Notes under the pieces: model-generated | Told to the model about the DNA's origin: nothing | Databases searched by the model: none | Seen by the model: the letters and a program-made list of their open reading frames with translations, nothing else | Program-made: the position numbers and the translations under genes | Shown here: piece after piece, positions 7,111 to 14,621 of the stretch | Numbering within the stretch: position 1 is the first letter of the stretch | Layout: each line of letters opens with the position of its first letter | NCBI GenBank assembly: GCA_002419025.1 | Contig: DIFG01000012.1 | Location: forward strand, 6,785 to 21,451 | DNA length: 14,667 nucleotides | Direction of reading: 5' to 3' | Source: Deltaproteobacteria bacterium UBA5754 | Lineage (GTDB): Bacteria > Desulfobacterota > Dissulfuribacteria > Dissulfuribacterales > UBA5754

Positions 7111-8038
7111 GGCAGCCGGACTCCTTTTCGAGGATGTTTAGCACGAGTCCGAGGAGTAGTCCACCATCTGCCACCACGAGGGACGAAAGCCCCGCCTCCC
7201 GAAGGACCGCGCGCATGACAACGAGCCCGGCCACGATGATGTCCGCCCTCTCGGGCTGAAGGCCAGGGACACGCCTCCTTTCGTCCAAAGGCATGGACGC
7301 GAGCATTCTGATGACGGCGTCCAGTTCCTCCTTTGGAACCCTGCGGCCCCTGATCCGGGCAGGATCATAGAGGTCGAGCCCCAGGGAAACGGCGGCGAGC
7401 GTGGTCGCCGTCCCGCCGGTCGCAACCAGATCTTTGGCCTCGGCCCCTGAGATCCCGGACTGGGCCAGGACCCCTTGGACATGGCGGGAAAGCCCCTCCA
7501 GGCCGGGACCTGACAGCGGATCCCCCTGGAGAAAACGCTCCGTGAGATTCACTGCACCCATGGCAAAACTCGTCGAGCCATGCTCCGCTGGGCCGCTGAC
7601 CCGGGCGACCTCCGTACTCCCTCCACCCACATCGAGGATCAGGAAAGGAAAATCCTCTTGGTCGAGGCAGGCCCGAGCGCCCGCGATGGCGAGGGCCGCC
7701 TCATCGCTCGCGGAAAGGATCCTGATGGGGAACCCTCTCTCTCCGGCCATTGCGAGAAAGACGTCTGCATTTCGCGCCCTGCGAAAGACCTCGGTCCCGA
7801 AGGCGTGAACACTGCCAGCCCCGAGGGAGCGGATCTCCCGGCCGAACTCCTCGAGGGCAGAGGCCCCCCGCTCCAGGGCGGCGGGTGCAATGAGCCCCCC
7901 ATCCCCCATGCCTGCGGAGAGACGGACAAGACACATCCGCGATAAAAGGACACGTGGACATCCGTCAATGATAGTGACGACGGCAAGACGGAAGGTCTGG
8001 GAACCGAGATCGAGAACGGCGATGGTCCGGGAGGGCAT
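7073..8038 (-). CDS. Ppx/GppA-family phosphatase (short form)
   Basis: This is a 321-residue member of the ASKHA-fold family that hydrolyses polyphosphate or pppGpp. The phosphate-1 motif is DLGSQTFRL (10-18). E113 in SASDEAALA fits the catalytic glutamate. Phosphate-2 is DVGGGSTEV (136-144), and later motifs are ATGGTATTLAA and VADGGLLLGL. It has only the two N-terminal ASKHA lobes and lacks the C-terminal domains of E. coli Ppx (about 510 residues), as is common in this short type. Sequence alone does not separate polyphosphatase from pppGpp phosphatase, so no symbol is given. The ATG is preceded by CGGAGA 6 nt away. Its last 12 codons overlap guaB, which suggests coupling with GTP synthesis. 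A dispersed repeat lies just upstream. Confidence 0.88.
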   Translation of the reverse strand: MPSRTIAVLDLGSQTFRLAVVTIIDGCPRVLLSRMCLVRLSAGMGDGGLIAPAALERGASALEEFGREIRSLGAGSVHAFGTEVFRRARNADVFLAMAGERGFPIRILSASDEAALAIAGARACLDQEDFPFLILDVGGGSTEVARVSGPAEHGSTSFAMGAVNLTERFLQGDPLSGPGLEGLSRHVQGVLAQSGISGAEAKDLVATGGTATTLAAVSLGLDLYDPARIRGRRVPKEELDAVIRMLASMPLDERRRVPGLQPERADIIVAGLVVMRAVLREAGLSSLVVADGGLLLGLVLNILEKESGCHVEPSRARGLYL

Positions 8039-8068
8039 ACCAGTCTCCGGATGGGAATGAAAATTTAG

Positions 8069-8124
8069 CTATCAGTTATCAGCTATCAGTTATCAGCATA
8101 AACTCTGTGGTCACATAAGGATTT
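8069..8124 (-). repeat. Dispersed repeat family A, copy 2 (inverted relative to 1531-1593)
   Basis: On the minus strand this reads AAATCCTTATGTGACCAC, then GATAACTGATAGCT units. On the plus strand, 8067-8080 and 8081-8094 are two exact tandem copies of AGCTATCAGTTATC. Its head overlaps the TAA stop of the Tam41-like gene by two bases. Its tail ends 30 nt before the Ppx/GppA start. As at 1531-1593, the tail points to a downstream gene start in the same orientation. Confidence 0.8.
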
Positions 8125-9064
8125 AGCGAAATCCACCTTTTCGCCAGATCCTCCACAAGGCCATGCATGCAGCCAGATACGGGAAACGGGATGACTCAAG
8201 GGAGACATGGGCCTTGACCCCGGAGTGCCTCTCTATCTTCCAGAAGATGTAGGATATCCCGCCCCTGAAGGTCAGAAGGCCTTTCAGCAACCTGAGTATG
8301 GAGAGGACCTTGCCGAGGATGCGCCGGCCAAGCCATATGAAACCCGCCCAGGCATGCCTGATCCTGCCGGTCCTGGGTCCGTATGCCCCAGGCTGGGTGT
8401 CGGAATCCGGATGGCCGAGGACGAACACGGTGACGGACTCATAGTAATCACGATCGGCCAGAAAGAGGGCTCGTGCCCTGTCCGGGCCTTCGCTCCTGAT
8501 CTCAGAAGCGTACGTCAGGGCGAACCCCATCTGCCAGAGGCGCCCGGGGGTGAAAGGGCCGTTCATCACGGGAACGGTCTCTTGAATGAACCGACGAATC
8601 GCCACCTCGAAGGCATCGAGCATCTCCTCCGTGACGGACTGATCGCGGCTGTAGGCTATGCGCACAGGCTGGGCGAACCGGGCCCAGAAATAGGGATGGA
8701 ACCCCCGCCCGATCCCCGAGATAAAGGCCTTTCGGGAGACCACGGCATACTTGGCCCGATAGGTCGATCCCTGGAAAGGGACCTCGAGATAATAGACATT
8801 GGGAGGGAGGATTTGATTCAAAAGGACGGGGAAAAGGCCTCCCAGGGCCTGACGGTAGCCGTCAACGATGAGATATAGATCAACGATCCCATCACCCGAG
8901 ACCCCGGTGCGGAGACAGGAGCCGTAAAAAAGGACCGCGGCGGACCCGCTGTGGCGCTCGACCAGCATATTCGACATGGCGGTAACAGGACCGGGGACCG
9001 GGGCCGTGGCATATGCCCGCAGAAGGCCTCGAAAGTCACCCTGGGAGAGATGCGGATCAGACAC
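8123..9064 (-). CDS. Tam41/Mmp37-like protein, predicted phosphatidate cytidylyltransferase
   Basis: The predicted role is formation of CDP-diacylglycerol from phosphatidic acid and CTP at the membrane face. Numbered from the GTG at 9064 (313 aa), the protein has a nucleotidyltransferase signature YGSCLR (47-52) and DLYLIVD (62-68) with two aspartates for metal. PPNVYYLEV (87-95), RAKYAVVS (103-110, conserved Lys) and FAQPVRI (130-136) follow. This order matches mitochondrial Tam41: YGSG, DxxxxVDD, GVYYN, IKYGVIS, LQKPVKI. The C-terminal LLKGLLTFRGG (259-269) also resembles the Tam41 tail 'TLKGxFTAG'. There are no clear transmembrane helices, unlike CdsA. The GTG start overlaps the upstream stop by 8 nt. 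ATGs at 9130 and 9112 are alternatives but overlap the lipid kinase by 74 or 56 nt. The gene is third in a packed set with a lipid kinase and a CDP-alcohol phosphatidyltransferase, which supports the call. Assignment is from motif memory and needs a profile search. Confidence 0.65.
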   Translation of the reverse strand: MSDPHLSQGDFRGLLRAYATAPVPGPVTAMSNMLVERHSGSAAVLFYGSCLRTGVSGDGIVDLYLIVDGYRQALGGLFPVLLNQILPPNVYYLEVPFQGSTYRAKYAVVSRKAFISGIGRGFHPYFWARFAQPVRIAYSRDQSVTEEMLDAFEVAIRRFIQETVPVMNGPFTPGRLWQMGFALTYASEIRSEGPDRARALFLADRDYYESVTVFVLGHPDSDTQPGAYGPRTGRIRHAWAGFIWLGRRILGKVLSILRLLKGLLTFRGGISYIFWKIERHSGVKAHVSLESSRFPYLAACMALWRIWRKGGFR

Positions 9065-10049
9065 GGAGGAACCTGAGAGGCCCTGCAGGCGTAATGGTGA
9101 TGGCTCCGTCATTTTCAAACAACTGTCCATCCAACGTGAAGGCGCCGCGAAAGGCGAGATCGATACGGAAAGCGGTCCGGCTGCAATAGCCGTTTTCCTC
9201 GGTCATGAGGACATGTGGACGCCCCCGCACCAGGGATGGGAGGCACCTGACGAGGGATGCCGTCCGGGAAGAGACGGCCGTAAACCTTAGCGGTGAGGAC
9301 CCAGTGCCCCAATAGGGCCTCAGACCGAGGAACAACCTCTCGAGGGTGGTCGCCATGGTGAAAAGGACCTCCTGAAAGGGAATGGGGACCCCGTCCGCCG
9401 AGATCTCCACCGAAACAGGGGGGGCCACCCCCCTGTTGCCGCGTAAAAGGAGCGAAAAAAGGAGGTGAAGGACCGTGACGCCGCAGAGGATCTCCCCCCG
9501 AAGGCCTCCGGGATTCACCTTGCTGTGAAAGAGCTCGATGCCCTGGCAGACGGCGCCGATCCCGAAGAACATGCCGTAGAGGGGAAGAGAAAGCTTGGAT
9601 GACTCCACCTTGAGGACGAAACGCTCGAAAAAATGCACGCATCCTGTGGAGGCCCCGCCCTTCCATGCCTCGAGGATCCGCTTGAAGGCCCTGGGCGGAG
9701 GGCCGTCGATCCCCGCATCCCGGGCGAGCATGCTCGTCGTCCCCGACCTCAAGAGGCAGAGGACCGGTGGAGACGGAAACATCCCCTGGGTGAAGATGGC
9801 GGTCAAAACGGCCTGGACCGTCCCGTCCCCCCCATTGATCACAAGAAGGCCGATCCTTTTCCTCGAAAGGGCGAAAAGCCCTTCCGTGATCTCCTGGGGG
9901 GTTGTCCCTTCAGCCAAAACCAGATCGGAAACGCGCGTAAGCCAGGGATATCCTTGGCGGTTGCCTCCGCTCAAAGGGTTGGTCAGGACACCGATAGGGC
10001 CTTGCAGATCACACGCACGGGGACACAGGCCCCCGGATGGGACGGCCAT
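9057..10049 (-). CDS. Diacylglycerol-kinase-like lipid kinase (DAGK catalytic domain)
   Basis: This 330-residue protein is predicted to phosphorylate diacylglycerol or a similar lipid alcohol with ATP. The N-terminal lobe has NPLSGG (24-29) and the nucleotide loop INGGDGTVQAVL (71-82), the hallmark of the DAGK/sphingosine-kinase/NAD-kinase fold. The next family motif, usually GTANDFAR, reads GTTSMLAR (103-110). The C-terminal beta-sandwich ends with FTLDGQLFE (304-312), equivalent to the usual DGE motif. It starts 1 nt after the stop of the CDP-alcohol phosphatidyltransferase gene (CATGTCA on the plus strand), so the two are co-transcribed. The product, phosphatidic acid, would be the substrate of the Tam41-like protein that follows. 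The exact lipid is not evident from sequence. Confidence 0.82.
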   Translation of the reverse strand: MAVPSGGLCPRACDLQGPIGVLTNPLSGGNRQGYPWLTRVSDLVLAEGTTPQEITEGLFALSRKRIGLLVINGGDGTVQAVLTAIFTQGMFPSPPVLCLLRSGTTSMLARDAGIDGPPPRAFKRILEAWKGGASTGCVHFFERFVLKVESSKLSLPLYGMFFGIGAVCQGIELFHSKVNPGGLRGEILCGVTVLHLLFSLLLRGNRGVAPPVSVEISADGVPIPFQEVLFTMATTLERLFLGLRPYWGTGSSPLRFTAVSSRTASLVRCLPSLVRGRPHVLMTEENGYCSRTAFRIDLAFRGAFTLDGQLFENDGAITITPAGPLRFLRV

Positions 10050-10050
10050 G

Positions 10051-11238
10051 TCAGCGCTTGACCCCGGTAAACCATCGCTGGGCCAGAGAGGGATGGGGAT
10101 CTCTTGGATCCACGTCCAGGAACCAGGACCGCAAGGCCCCTTTGCGACGCTTTTCCCAAAATCCTTCCAAAAGCCTTACCACAAGAAAGAGGCTGGTGAG
10201 GACGGTCCAGAGCGCAACCCAGAGGAGTCCAAGGTCAGGCCGTCCTAAAAGGCTCCCAGTGGTCAACAGGATGAGATTTGGATTTCGCCGGGCCGTGATA
10301 AGACGAAAAAAGGAGTCAATCGGTCTCCATGCAAATATCCCTGACTTATCGAGGCACGCCTTGAAGACACCCTCGCACAGGCGCCCGACGATGTATCCTG
10401 CGAAAATCATCCAGTACGCCGCAGTCAGGGAAACAGGGATCCACGGGTCCCACCTGTCGAGCCCAAACCCCCATACCAGGTACCAGATGGGCGGAGAAAC
10501 GAGATCTATGGCATGATCGTATATGTGCCCGAACCTGCTCGACATGAGGGTCACCCGGGCGAGCTTTCCGTCCACGGTGTCAAGAAAGGTCATCAGCCAG
10601 GCCGCAGCAAGCCCACCCATCCATTCCCCTTGATAAAAGAGGAACCCGGCAAGGAGCACGAGGATAAAGCCAAAGGATGTCACATGGTTGGGATGGATGC
10701 CAAATTTGGCACACATACGTGTCACCCAAAAGGCCGGAACAGGCCACAGCCACTTGGTGACAAGATCCGTTACACCTTTGTAGGACCTGTAATAAAGCCC
10801 TTCCTCCACGGAAAAGACGGATGCCGCATCAACTGGATACAGGTACGGCTCGTCTATCTTCCGTAGCTTCCTCTGATAGGATGTAGCAATCGTATGAGGC
10901 GTCTCGAAGGAAAGTTGAGGGAGCCGGTCCCTTTCACATCGGCCGGTCATGAAGTCATGGACCGTCCGGGCGTCTTCTGACCTGACATGGGCGGCAACGG
11001 GCATTTCGTCTCGAAAAAGGATGCACCCGACCTTTTCGACGAGTCCCGCAAGGATCCTGTCGTCAAAGACGTGATCCCCCCTGAGCAGGATGACCGTTTC
11101 GCAGGCCTCTGCCCGATCAGGGCCGGAAATCCACTGCCTGACACCGATTTTTCCGAGGGCCTTCTCGAGGCGCTCTCGGCAGGTCAAACCCCATACACGC
11201 ACGGGTGTTTCCTGGAAGATACAGACACAGGTCTTCAT
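10051..11238 (-). CDS. CDP-alcohol phosphatidyltransferase with extra N-terminal domain
   Basis: This 395-residue protein has a C-terminal membrane transferase. The signature is complete: D220-x2-DG(223-224)-x2-AR(227-228)-x8-G237-x3-D241-x3-D245, the metal and CDP site of the family that makes PG-phosphate, PI-phosphate and related lipids. Several transmembrane segments surround it. Residues 1-140 are extra. The segment VILLRGDHVFDDRILAGLV (49-67) looks like the second half of a sugar-nucleotidyltransferase fold, but the usual N-terminal GxGxRL...PK motif is missing. This resembles the bifunctional layout of inositol-phosphate cytidylyltransferase/DIPP synthase proteins, with a degenerate first domain. 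The acceptor alcohol cannot be predicted. It is first in the operon. The ATG has only a weak GGTGAG upstream and lies close to a TATAAAT sequence and a dispersed repeat. Confidence 0.85.
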   Translation of the reverse strand: MKTCVCIFQETPVRVWGLTCRERLEKALGKIGVRQWISGPDRAEACETVILLRGDHVFDDRILAGLVEKVGCILFRDEMPVAAHVRSEDARTVHDFMTGRCERDRLPQLSFETPHTIATSYQRKLRKIDEPYLYPVDAASVFSVEEGLYYRSYKGVTDLVTKWLWPVPAFWVTRMCAKFGIHPNHVTSFGFILVLLAGFLFYQGEWMGGLAAAWLMTFLDTVDGKLARVTLMSSRFGHIYDHAIDLVSPPIWYLVWGFGLDRWDPWIPVSLTAAYWMIFAGYIVGRLCEGVFKACLDKSGIFAWRPIDSFFRLITARRNPNLILLTTGSLLGRPDLGLLWVALWTVLTSLFLVVRLLEGFWEKRRKGALRSWFLDVDPRDPHPSLAQRWFTGVKR

Positions 11239-11250
11239 GTTAATTTATAT

Positions 11251-11290
11251 CTCACCACAGAGGGCACAGAGAACACAGAGAAAATCTCTC
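11251..11290 (+). repeat. Dispersed repeat family B (CTCACCACAGAGGGCACAGAG), copy 1
   Basis: A CACAGAG-rich repeat sits between the divergent CDP-alcohol phosphatidyltransferase and metallophosphoesterase genes. Its first 20 nt match 14539-14558 with one mismatch. The core CCACAGAG also occurs in the head of the family A copy at 8069-8124. It lies 12 nt upstream of the minus-strand ATG, so it fills the space where a promoter would be expected. Confidence 0.7.
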
Positions 11291-11347
11291 GATGTTGAAT
11301 GTATATTTCATGGATTCGGGCAGGTATCATAGTGAATCTTTGAGGCC

Positions 11348-12301
11348 ATGAAAACCCCAAAAATCCAACCAAAAACAAAAGGGACGTCCTCCCCTGACCG
11401 TCTGCTCCTCGCCCACCTCTCGGATCTGCACATGATGGGGCAAGAAGAATTCCATATCAGGCTACTCCTGAATCAGCGCATCCTCGGGTATCTCTCATGG
11501 CGCCTCAAAAGGGGGAGACATCATCAGGCCCGCGTCCTTGACGCCCTGCTGGAAGACCTCGAACGGATACACCCCCATCACATCGCCATCACAGGGGACC
11601 TCACACATCTCGGGACGCAAGGTGAGTGCGTAGAGACAAGCACATGGATGGAACGCGTGGGCAGTCCGCATGATGTGACCGTCGTCCCCGGCAACCACGA
11701 CACCTACGTCAGGGAGCTATGGGAAAGGACCCTGATTCATTGGGCGCCCTTCATGACAGACAATGGGCAGCATGGACCTTCCGCATTCCCATTTCTCAGG
11801 ATCCGGGGACCGGTGGCCCTTATCGGACTTTCAAGCGCGCGACCTACGCCTCCGTTTTTCGCAACAGGGCGTCTGGGAAGTCCTCAGCTCGAAAGGCTGG
11901 CGAAATTCCTCATCGAAACGGGCCGCCAAGGACTCATGCGTGTCATCCTCATCCATCACCCCCCGGTCCCAGGAAGCATCACGTGGAGAAAGCGGCTGGT
12001 GGACGGACAGGAATTCTGCCATGTCATTCAGCGCCACGGAGCGGAACTCGTCCTTCATGGCCATGCCCACACCCCTCTTTTCAGAGAAATTGACGCACAC
12101 GGGAAAAGGATTCCGGTCATAGGCGTTCCTTCCGCCTCGTGCATGCCTTCCATCCAAGGGGAAACGGCCCAATATCACCTCTTCAAGATCCGGAAAAAGG
12201 CTGGAGGATGTGAAGTGCTCCTCGTAATACGGGGCTACGACCCTTCCATGAATCGGTTTCTCGACATAGAGAAAAAGGCCATGGTCATCCCTTTCTCCTG
12301 A
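11348..12301 (+). CDS. Calcineurin-like metallophosphoesterase
   Basis: This 317-residue predicted phosphatase or phosphodiesterase uses a two-metal centre. All ligand motifs are present in order: DLH (D26, H28), GDL (D84), GNHD (115-118), HHPP (203-206) and GHAH (238-241). The N-terminal segment NQRILGYLSWRLKRGR (42-57) is characteristic of a subgroup that I recall often near lipid-metabolism genes. No signal peptide is seen. The gene diverges from the phospholipid cassette and runs 17 nt into the 3' end of lptG. The start is fixed by an in-frame stop just upstream (11333-11335). The ribosome binding site is poor (GAGG only 2 nt from ATG), and a TATCAT at 11325-11330 could be a -10 box. The substrate is unknown; removing phosphate from a phospholipid-phosphate intermediate is a hypothesis based on location. 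Confidence 0.85.
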   Translation: MKTPKIQPKTKGTSSPDRLLLAHLSDLHMMGQEEFHIRLLLNQRILGYLSWRLKRGRHHQARVLDALLEDLERIHPHHIAITGDLTHLGTQGECVETSTWMERVGSPHDVTVVPGNHDTYVRELWERTLIHWAPFMTDNGQHGPSAFPFLRIRGPVALIGLSSARPTPPFFATGRLGSPQLERLAKFLIETGRQGLMRVILIHHPPVPGSITWRKRLVDGQEFCHVIQRHGAELVLHGHAHTPLFREIDAHGKRIPVIGVPSASCMPSIQGETAQYHLFKIRKKAGGCEVLLVIRGYDPSMNRFLDIEKKAMVIPFS

Positions 12302-13349
12302 TCCACCAGAGACTCACAACTAGCAGAAGAAATCCCGGAAACAGGGTCGTCCATGCCGCCGGGATCCCGTGGATGAGACCTGCGTATCCACCTATCTGAT
12401 TCGCGTAGTAGAGCCCGATACCCAGCACGGACCCGGCCATGATCCTGTGGCTGTATCTAAGCCCTCGAGAAAAACCGATGGAAAATATCAGGGAGAAAAG
12501 GAGCATGCCTGCGGTCCAGACAGGCATGGCAAGCATTTTCCAAAGGGCGAGTTCATATCGGCCGGCATTCTGCCCCTTTTTGTGCAGAAGGCGGATGGAA
12601 TCCACGAGTTCCGAAAAGGAAAGGGTCTCGGCCGGCAAGGACAGCTCCTCCGCCTGCCCAGGTGTGAGCAGCTGGTCGAGGAGCCTTGCAGGCTCCATCT
12701 CGCCGGTGGCTGCGGCCACTGGTTTTCCCACATAAACATCACGCGTATCAGTGAGTCTCCACTGATCATCGGTTACCGAGACCACTGCGGTGATGTATCG
12801 GGTCACATTTTCCGAGGCATCCAGATAATACATGTCCACGACATCCTTCCCCATCCGGGCATCCCGATACAGGTTGACAAAGACCCCGTGGCCCCGTGTC
12901 CAGAAGCCCTCTTCCGGAAGGAACGTCCCCCATGGGGACAGGGCCGTCACCCGGCTTATCCATGCCGTCTGTTCCAGGGGAGGGATGAGAAACTGGCCAC
13001 AGAGGATGGATACTAAGAGGACCGGGACGGATGAGACCAAGATGGACCATCCGATGGAGAGGACGGAGATCCCGCACGCCCTTAAGGCAAGGATCTCCTG
13101 ATGTTGCGACAGGAGGCCGATGGCCCCTATGCCACCGAGAAAGGCGCTCGTGGGAGCGAGCTCAAACATGTGCCCTGGGATCCTCAAGAGGACATGGAGA
13201 AGGGCCTGGGAAAATCCATAACTCCCCTCGCCGATGTCGTCCAGTTCCCGGGCCAGATCAAGGAAGGCTACGAGGCCCGCGAGGACCAGATTCGCCGTCC
13301 ACCAGTTGAGGAGAAACACCCTGCCGACATATCCGTGGAGTATCCTCAC
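12285..13349 (-). CDS. lptG: LPS export ABC transporter permease LptG (YjgP/YjgQ family)
   Basis: This 354-residue inner-membrane permease works with LptF and the ATPase LptB to extract lipopolysaccharide and pass it to the LptC-LptA bridge. Three N-terminal hydrophobic segments and three C-terminal ones flank a periplasmic jellyroll domain (about 125-265). The cytoplasmic coupling helix reads QHQEILALRACGIS (82-95), the family signature that contacts LptB. The start codon is GTG; the AGGAG 11 nt upstream (13361-13365, within lptF) supports it. It overlaps the lptF stop by 4 nt (GTGA). Its 3' end overlaps the convergent metallophosphoesterase gene by 17 nt. LptG rather than LptF is chosen from gene order and the N-terminus. 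Confidence 0.9.
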   Translation of the reverse strand: MRILHGYVGRVFLLNWWTANLVLAGLVAFLDLARELDDIGEGSYGFSQALLHVLLRIPGHMFELAPTSAFLGGIGAIGLLSQHQEILALRACGISVLSIGWSILVSSVPVLLVSILCGQFLIPPLEQTAWISRVTALSPWGTFLPEEGFWTRGHGVFVNLYRDARMGKDVVDMYYLDASENVTRYITAVVSVTDDQWRLTDTRDVYVGKPVAAATGEMEPARLLDQLLTPGQAEELSLPAETLSFSELVDSIRLLHKKGQNAGRYELALWKMLAMPVWTAGMLLFSLIFSIGFSRGLRYSHRIMAGSVLGIGLYYANQIGGYAGLIHGIPAAWTTLFPGFLLLVVSLWWIRRKG

Positions 13350-14431
13350 CGGGGATGTCTCTCCTCATGCGCAGGCTGCGCCCGCAGCCGGATCAAGGGC
13401 CTGAAGAAAAGGACGGATACCACGGCGGCAAGCAGGATGTCCACCATCCACACGCCGGGAAAGGCGGCGAGGAGCCCTTTTTCCACGCCTGTCTTCGCAA
13501 TAAGGGCCAGGATGTAATAGACAAAAAACGCAAGGATGCCTATTGTCGCCCTGCCATACACGTCCCTGCCCTGAACATGGAGGCCAAGAAAAACCGCGAG
13601 CAGGGAAAGAAGAAGGAGTGAAGGGCCAGTTGAGACCCTCCACTCATACTCAGCGACGGCCTTTGGAACACCGAAGTCCAAAAGCCGGGAGGTCTCAGCG
13701 GCCTTGACGCGCCTTTCAATGGGACTTGCCCTGGGAGGTTTCAGGCGCACCCACCCTTTATCAAACTGGATGGTCAGGACGGTTTCGTCCCCACCCAAAA
13801 CGGTCTGGACCCCTTTTTGAAAAACCAGGGACCTCCCCTCCGGTGCATCCATCTGGGAGGCCCTCAGGCCATGCGTCACCTTGCGGCGATGGTCTTCCTT
13901 CTCCCAGACATAGACACCTTCGGCCTCACCCTTGCCATGATCCATCTTCTCACAGAAAAAGACCCGTCCGCCTCCGATCTCGTAAAACCTGCCCGGTTCG
14001 ATCTTGGCCAGATCGAACTGCCCCTGTGCCGCCGCCTCTATGCCGTAAAGCCTCTCATACGCCCAGGGGCGGACGTGAAAGGAAAGGAGGGCGACCAGCG
14101 CGGAAAGGGGCACGGAAAGCAGGATGACGGACCACGTTATGCGCCCCCGGCTGATTCCGCAGGCCTCAAACGCAGTAACCTCGTTTTCGGCATGGAGGCG
14201 GCCAAGCGCCAGGATGATGGAGAGGAAAAACGTGACCGGAAAGATCACCTCAAATGCGATGAGCAACTTGAGAAAGACGAGAACGGCGACCGTCTTGGCG
14301 GGCAAAAGCCCGTTCACCACGTCGTTCAGGAGGCGGACCGCACCGAAACCGGAATAGATCACCCCAAGAACGGAAAACACGCCCACTTGGGGGATGAGGA
14401 TCTCTCGGGCTATGTACCGGTCAAGGATCAC
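13346..14431 (-). CDS. lptF: LPS export ABC transporter permease LptF (YjgP/YjgQ family)
   Basis: This 361-residue partner of LptG is an inner-membrane permease with the same plan: N-terminal helices, a periplasmic beta-jellyroll (about 130-260) and C-terminal helices. Diagnostic features are the N-terminal LDRYIAREIL, the coupling helix ENEVTAFEACGISRGR (82-97), and the LptF-type periplasmic stretch KIEPGRFYEIGGGRVFF (143-159). The start codon is GTG, preceded by AAAGGA (14437-14442) about 5 nt away. lptB, lptA and lptC are not in this window. The upstream region is AT-rich and holds repeats, so lptF probably begins the transcription unit. Confidence 0.92.
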   Translation of the reverse strand: MILDRYIAREILIPQVGVFSVLGVIYSGFGAVRLLNDVVNGLLPAKTVAVLVFLKLLIAFEVIFPVTFFLSIILALGRLHAENEVTAFEACGISRGRITWSVILLSVPLSALVALLSFHVRPWAYERLYGIEAAAQGQFDLAKIEPGRFYEIGGGRVFFCEKMDHGKGEAEGVYVWEKEDHRRKVTHGLRASQMDAPEGRSLVFQKGVQTVLGGDETVLTIQFDKGWVRLKPPRASPIERRVKAAETSRLLDFGVPKAVAEYEWRVSTGPSLLLLSLLAVFLGLHVQGRDVYGRATIGILAFFVYYILALIAKTGVEKGLLAAFPGVWMVDILLAAVVSVLFFRPLIRLRAQPAHEERHPR

Positions 14432-14479
14432 GGTTTTCCTTTCAGGGGGATGCCGGGACGACGCGACGGCGCCGCCCAG

Positions 14480-14520
14480 TTTTTTGCATTACAATAATTT
14501 TTTGTTTTTATTAATGGAAG
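14480..14520 (-). promoter_or_regulatory. AT-rich tract upstream of lptF, possible promoter region
   Basis: In GC-rich surroundings, about 40 nt (GCATTACAATAATTTTTTGT and onward) are strongly AT-rich and lie 50-90 nt upstream of lptF. On the minus strand TATTGT could serve as a -10 box, but no good -35 match sits at the right distance. Base composition is the only real evidence. Confidence 0.25.
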
Positions 14521-14538
14521 GCGTCAAGGTGCATACTC

Positions 14539-14558
14539 CTCACCACAGAGGACACAGA
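14539..14558 (+). repeat. Dispersed repeat family B, copy 2
   Basis: CTCACCACAGAGGACACAGA matches 11251-11270 with one mismatch, followed by an A-rich run. It lies upstream of lptF, as copy 1 lies upstream of the CDP-alcohol phosphatidyltransferase gene; both copies read on the plus strand opposite to those genes. Confidence 0.65.
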
Positions 14559-14621
14559 AAAAAACAACCAAGGCAGCTATCAGCCAAAATTCTTCGGATT
14601 TTTTTCAGCGGCATCATAAAG

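Noticed and set aside
8067..8100. Tandem AGCTATCAGTTATC units considered as a CRISPR remnant
   Set aside because: Units are 14 nt, directly adjacent and without spacers, and no cas gene is nearby. They belong to a dispersed intergenic repeat also found at 1531-1593.
8207..8878. Open frame (223 codons) on the plus strand inside the Tam41-like gene
   Set aside because: It is antisense to the gene with family motifs, has no ribosome binding site and its product resembles no known family.
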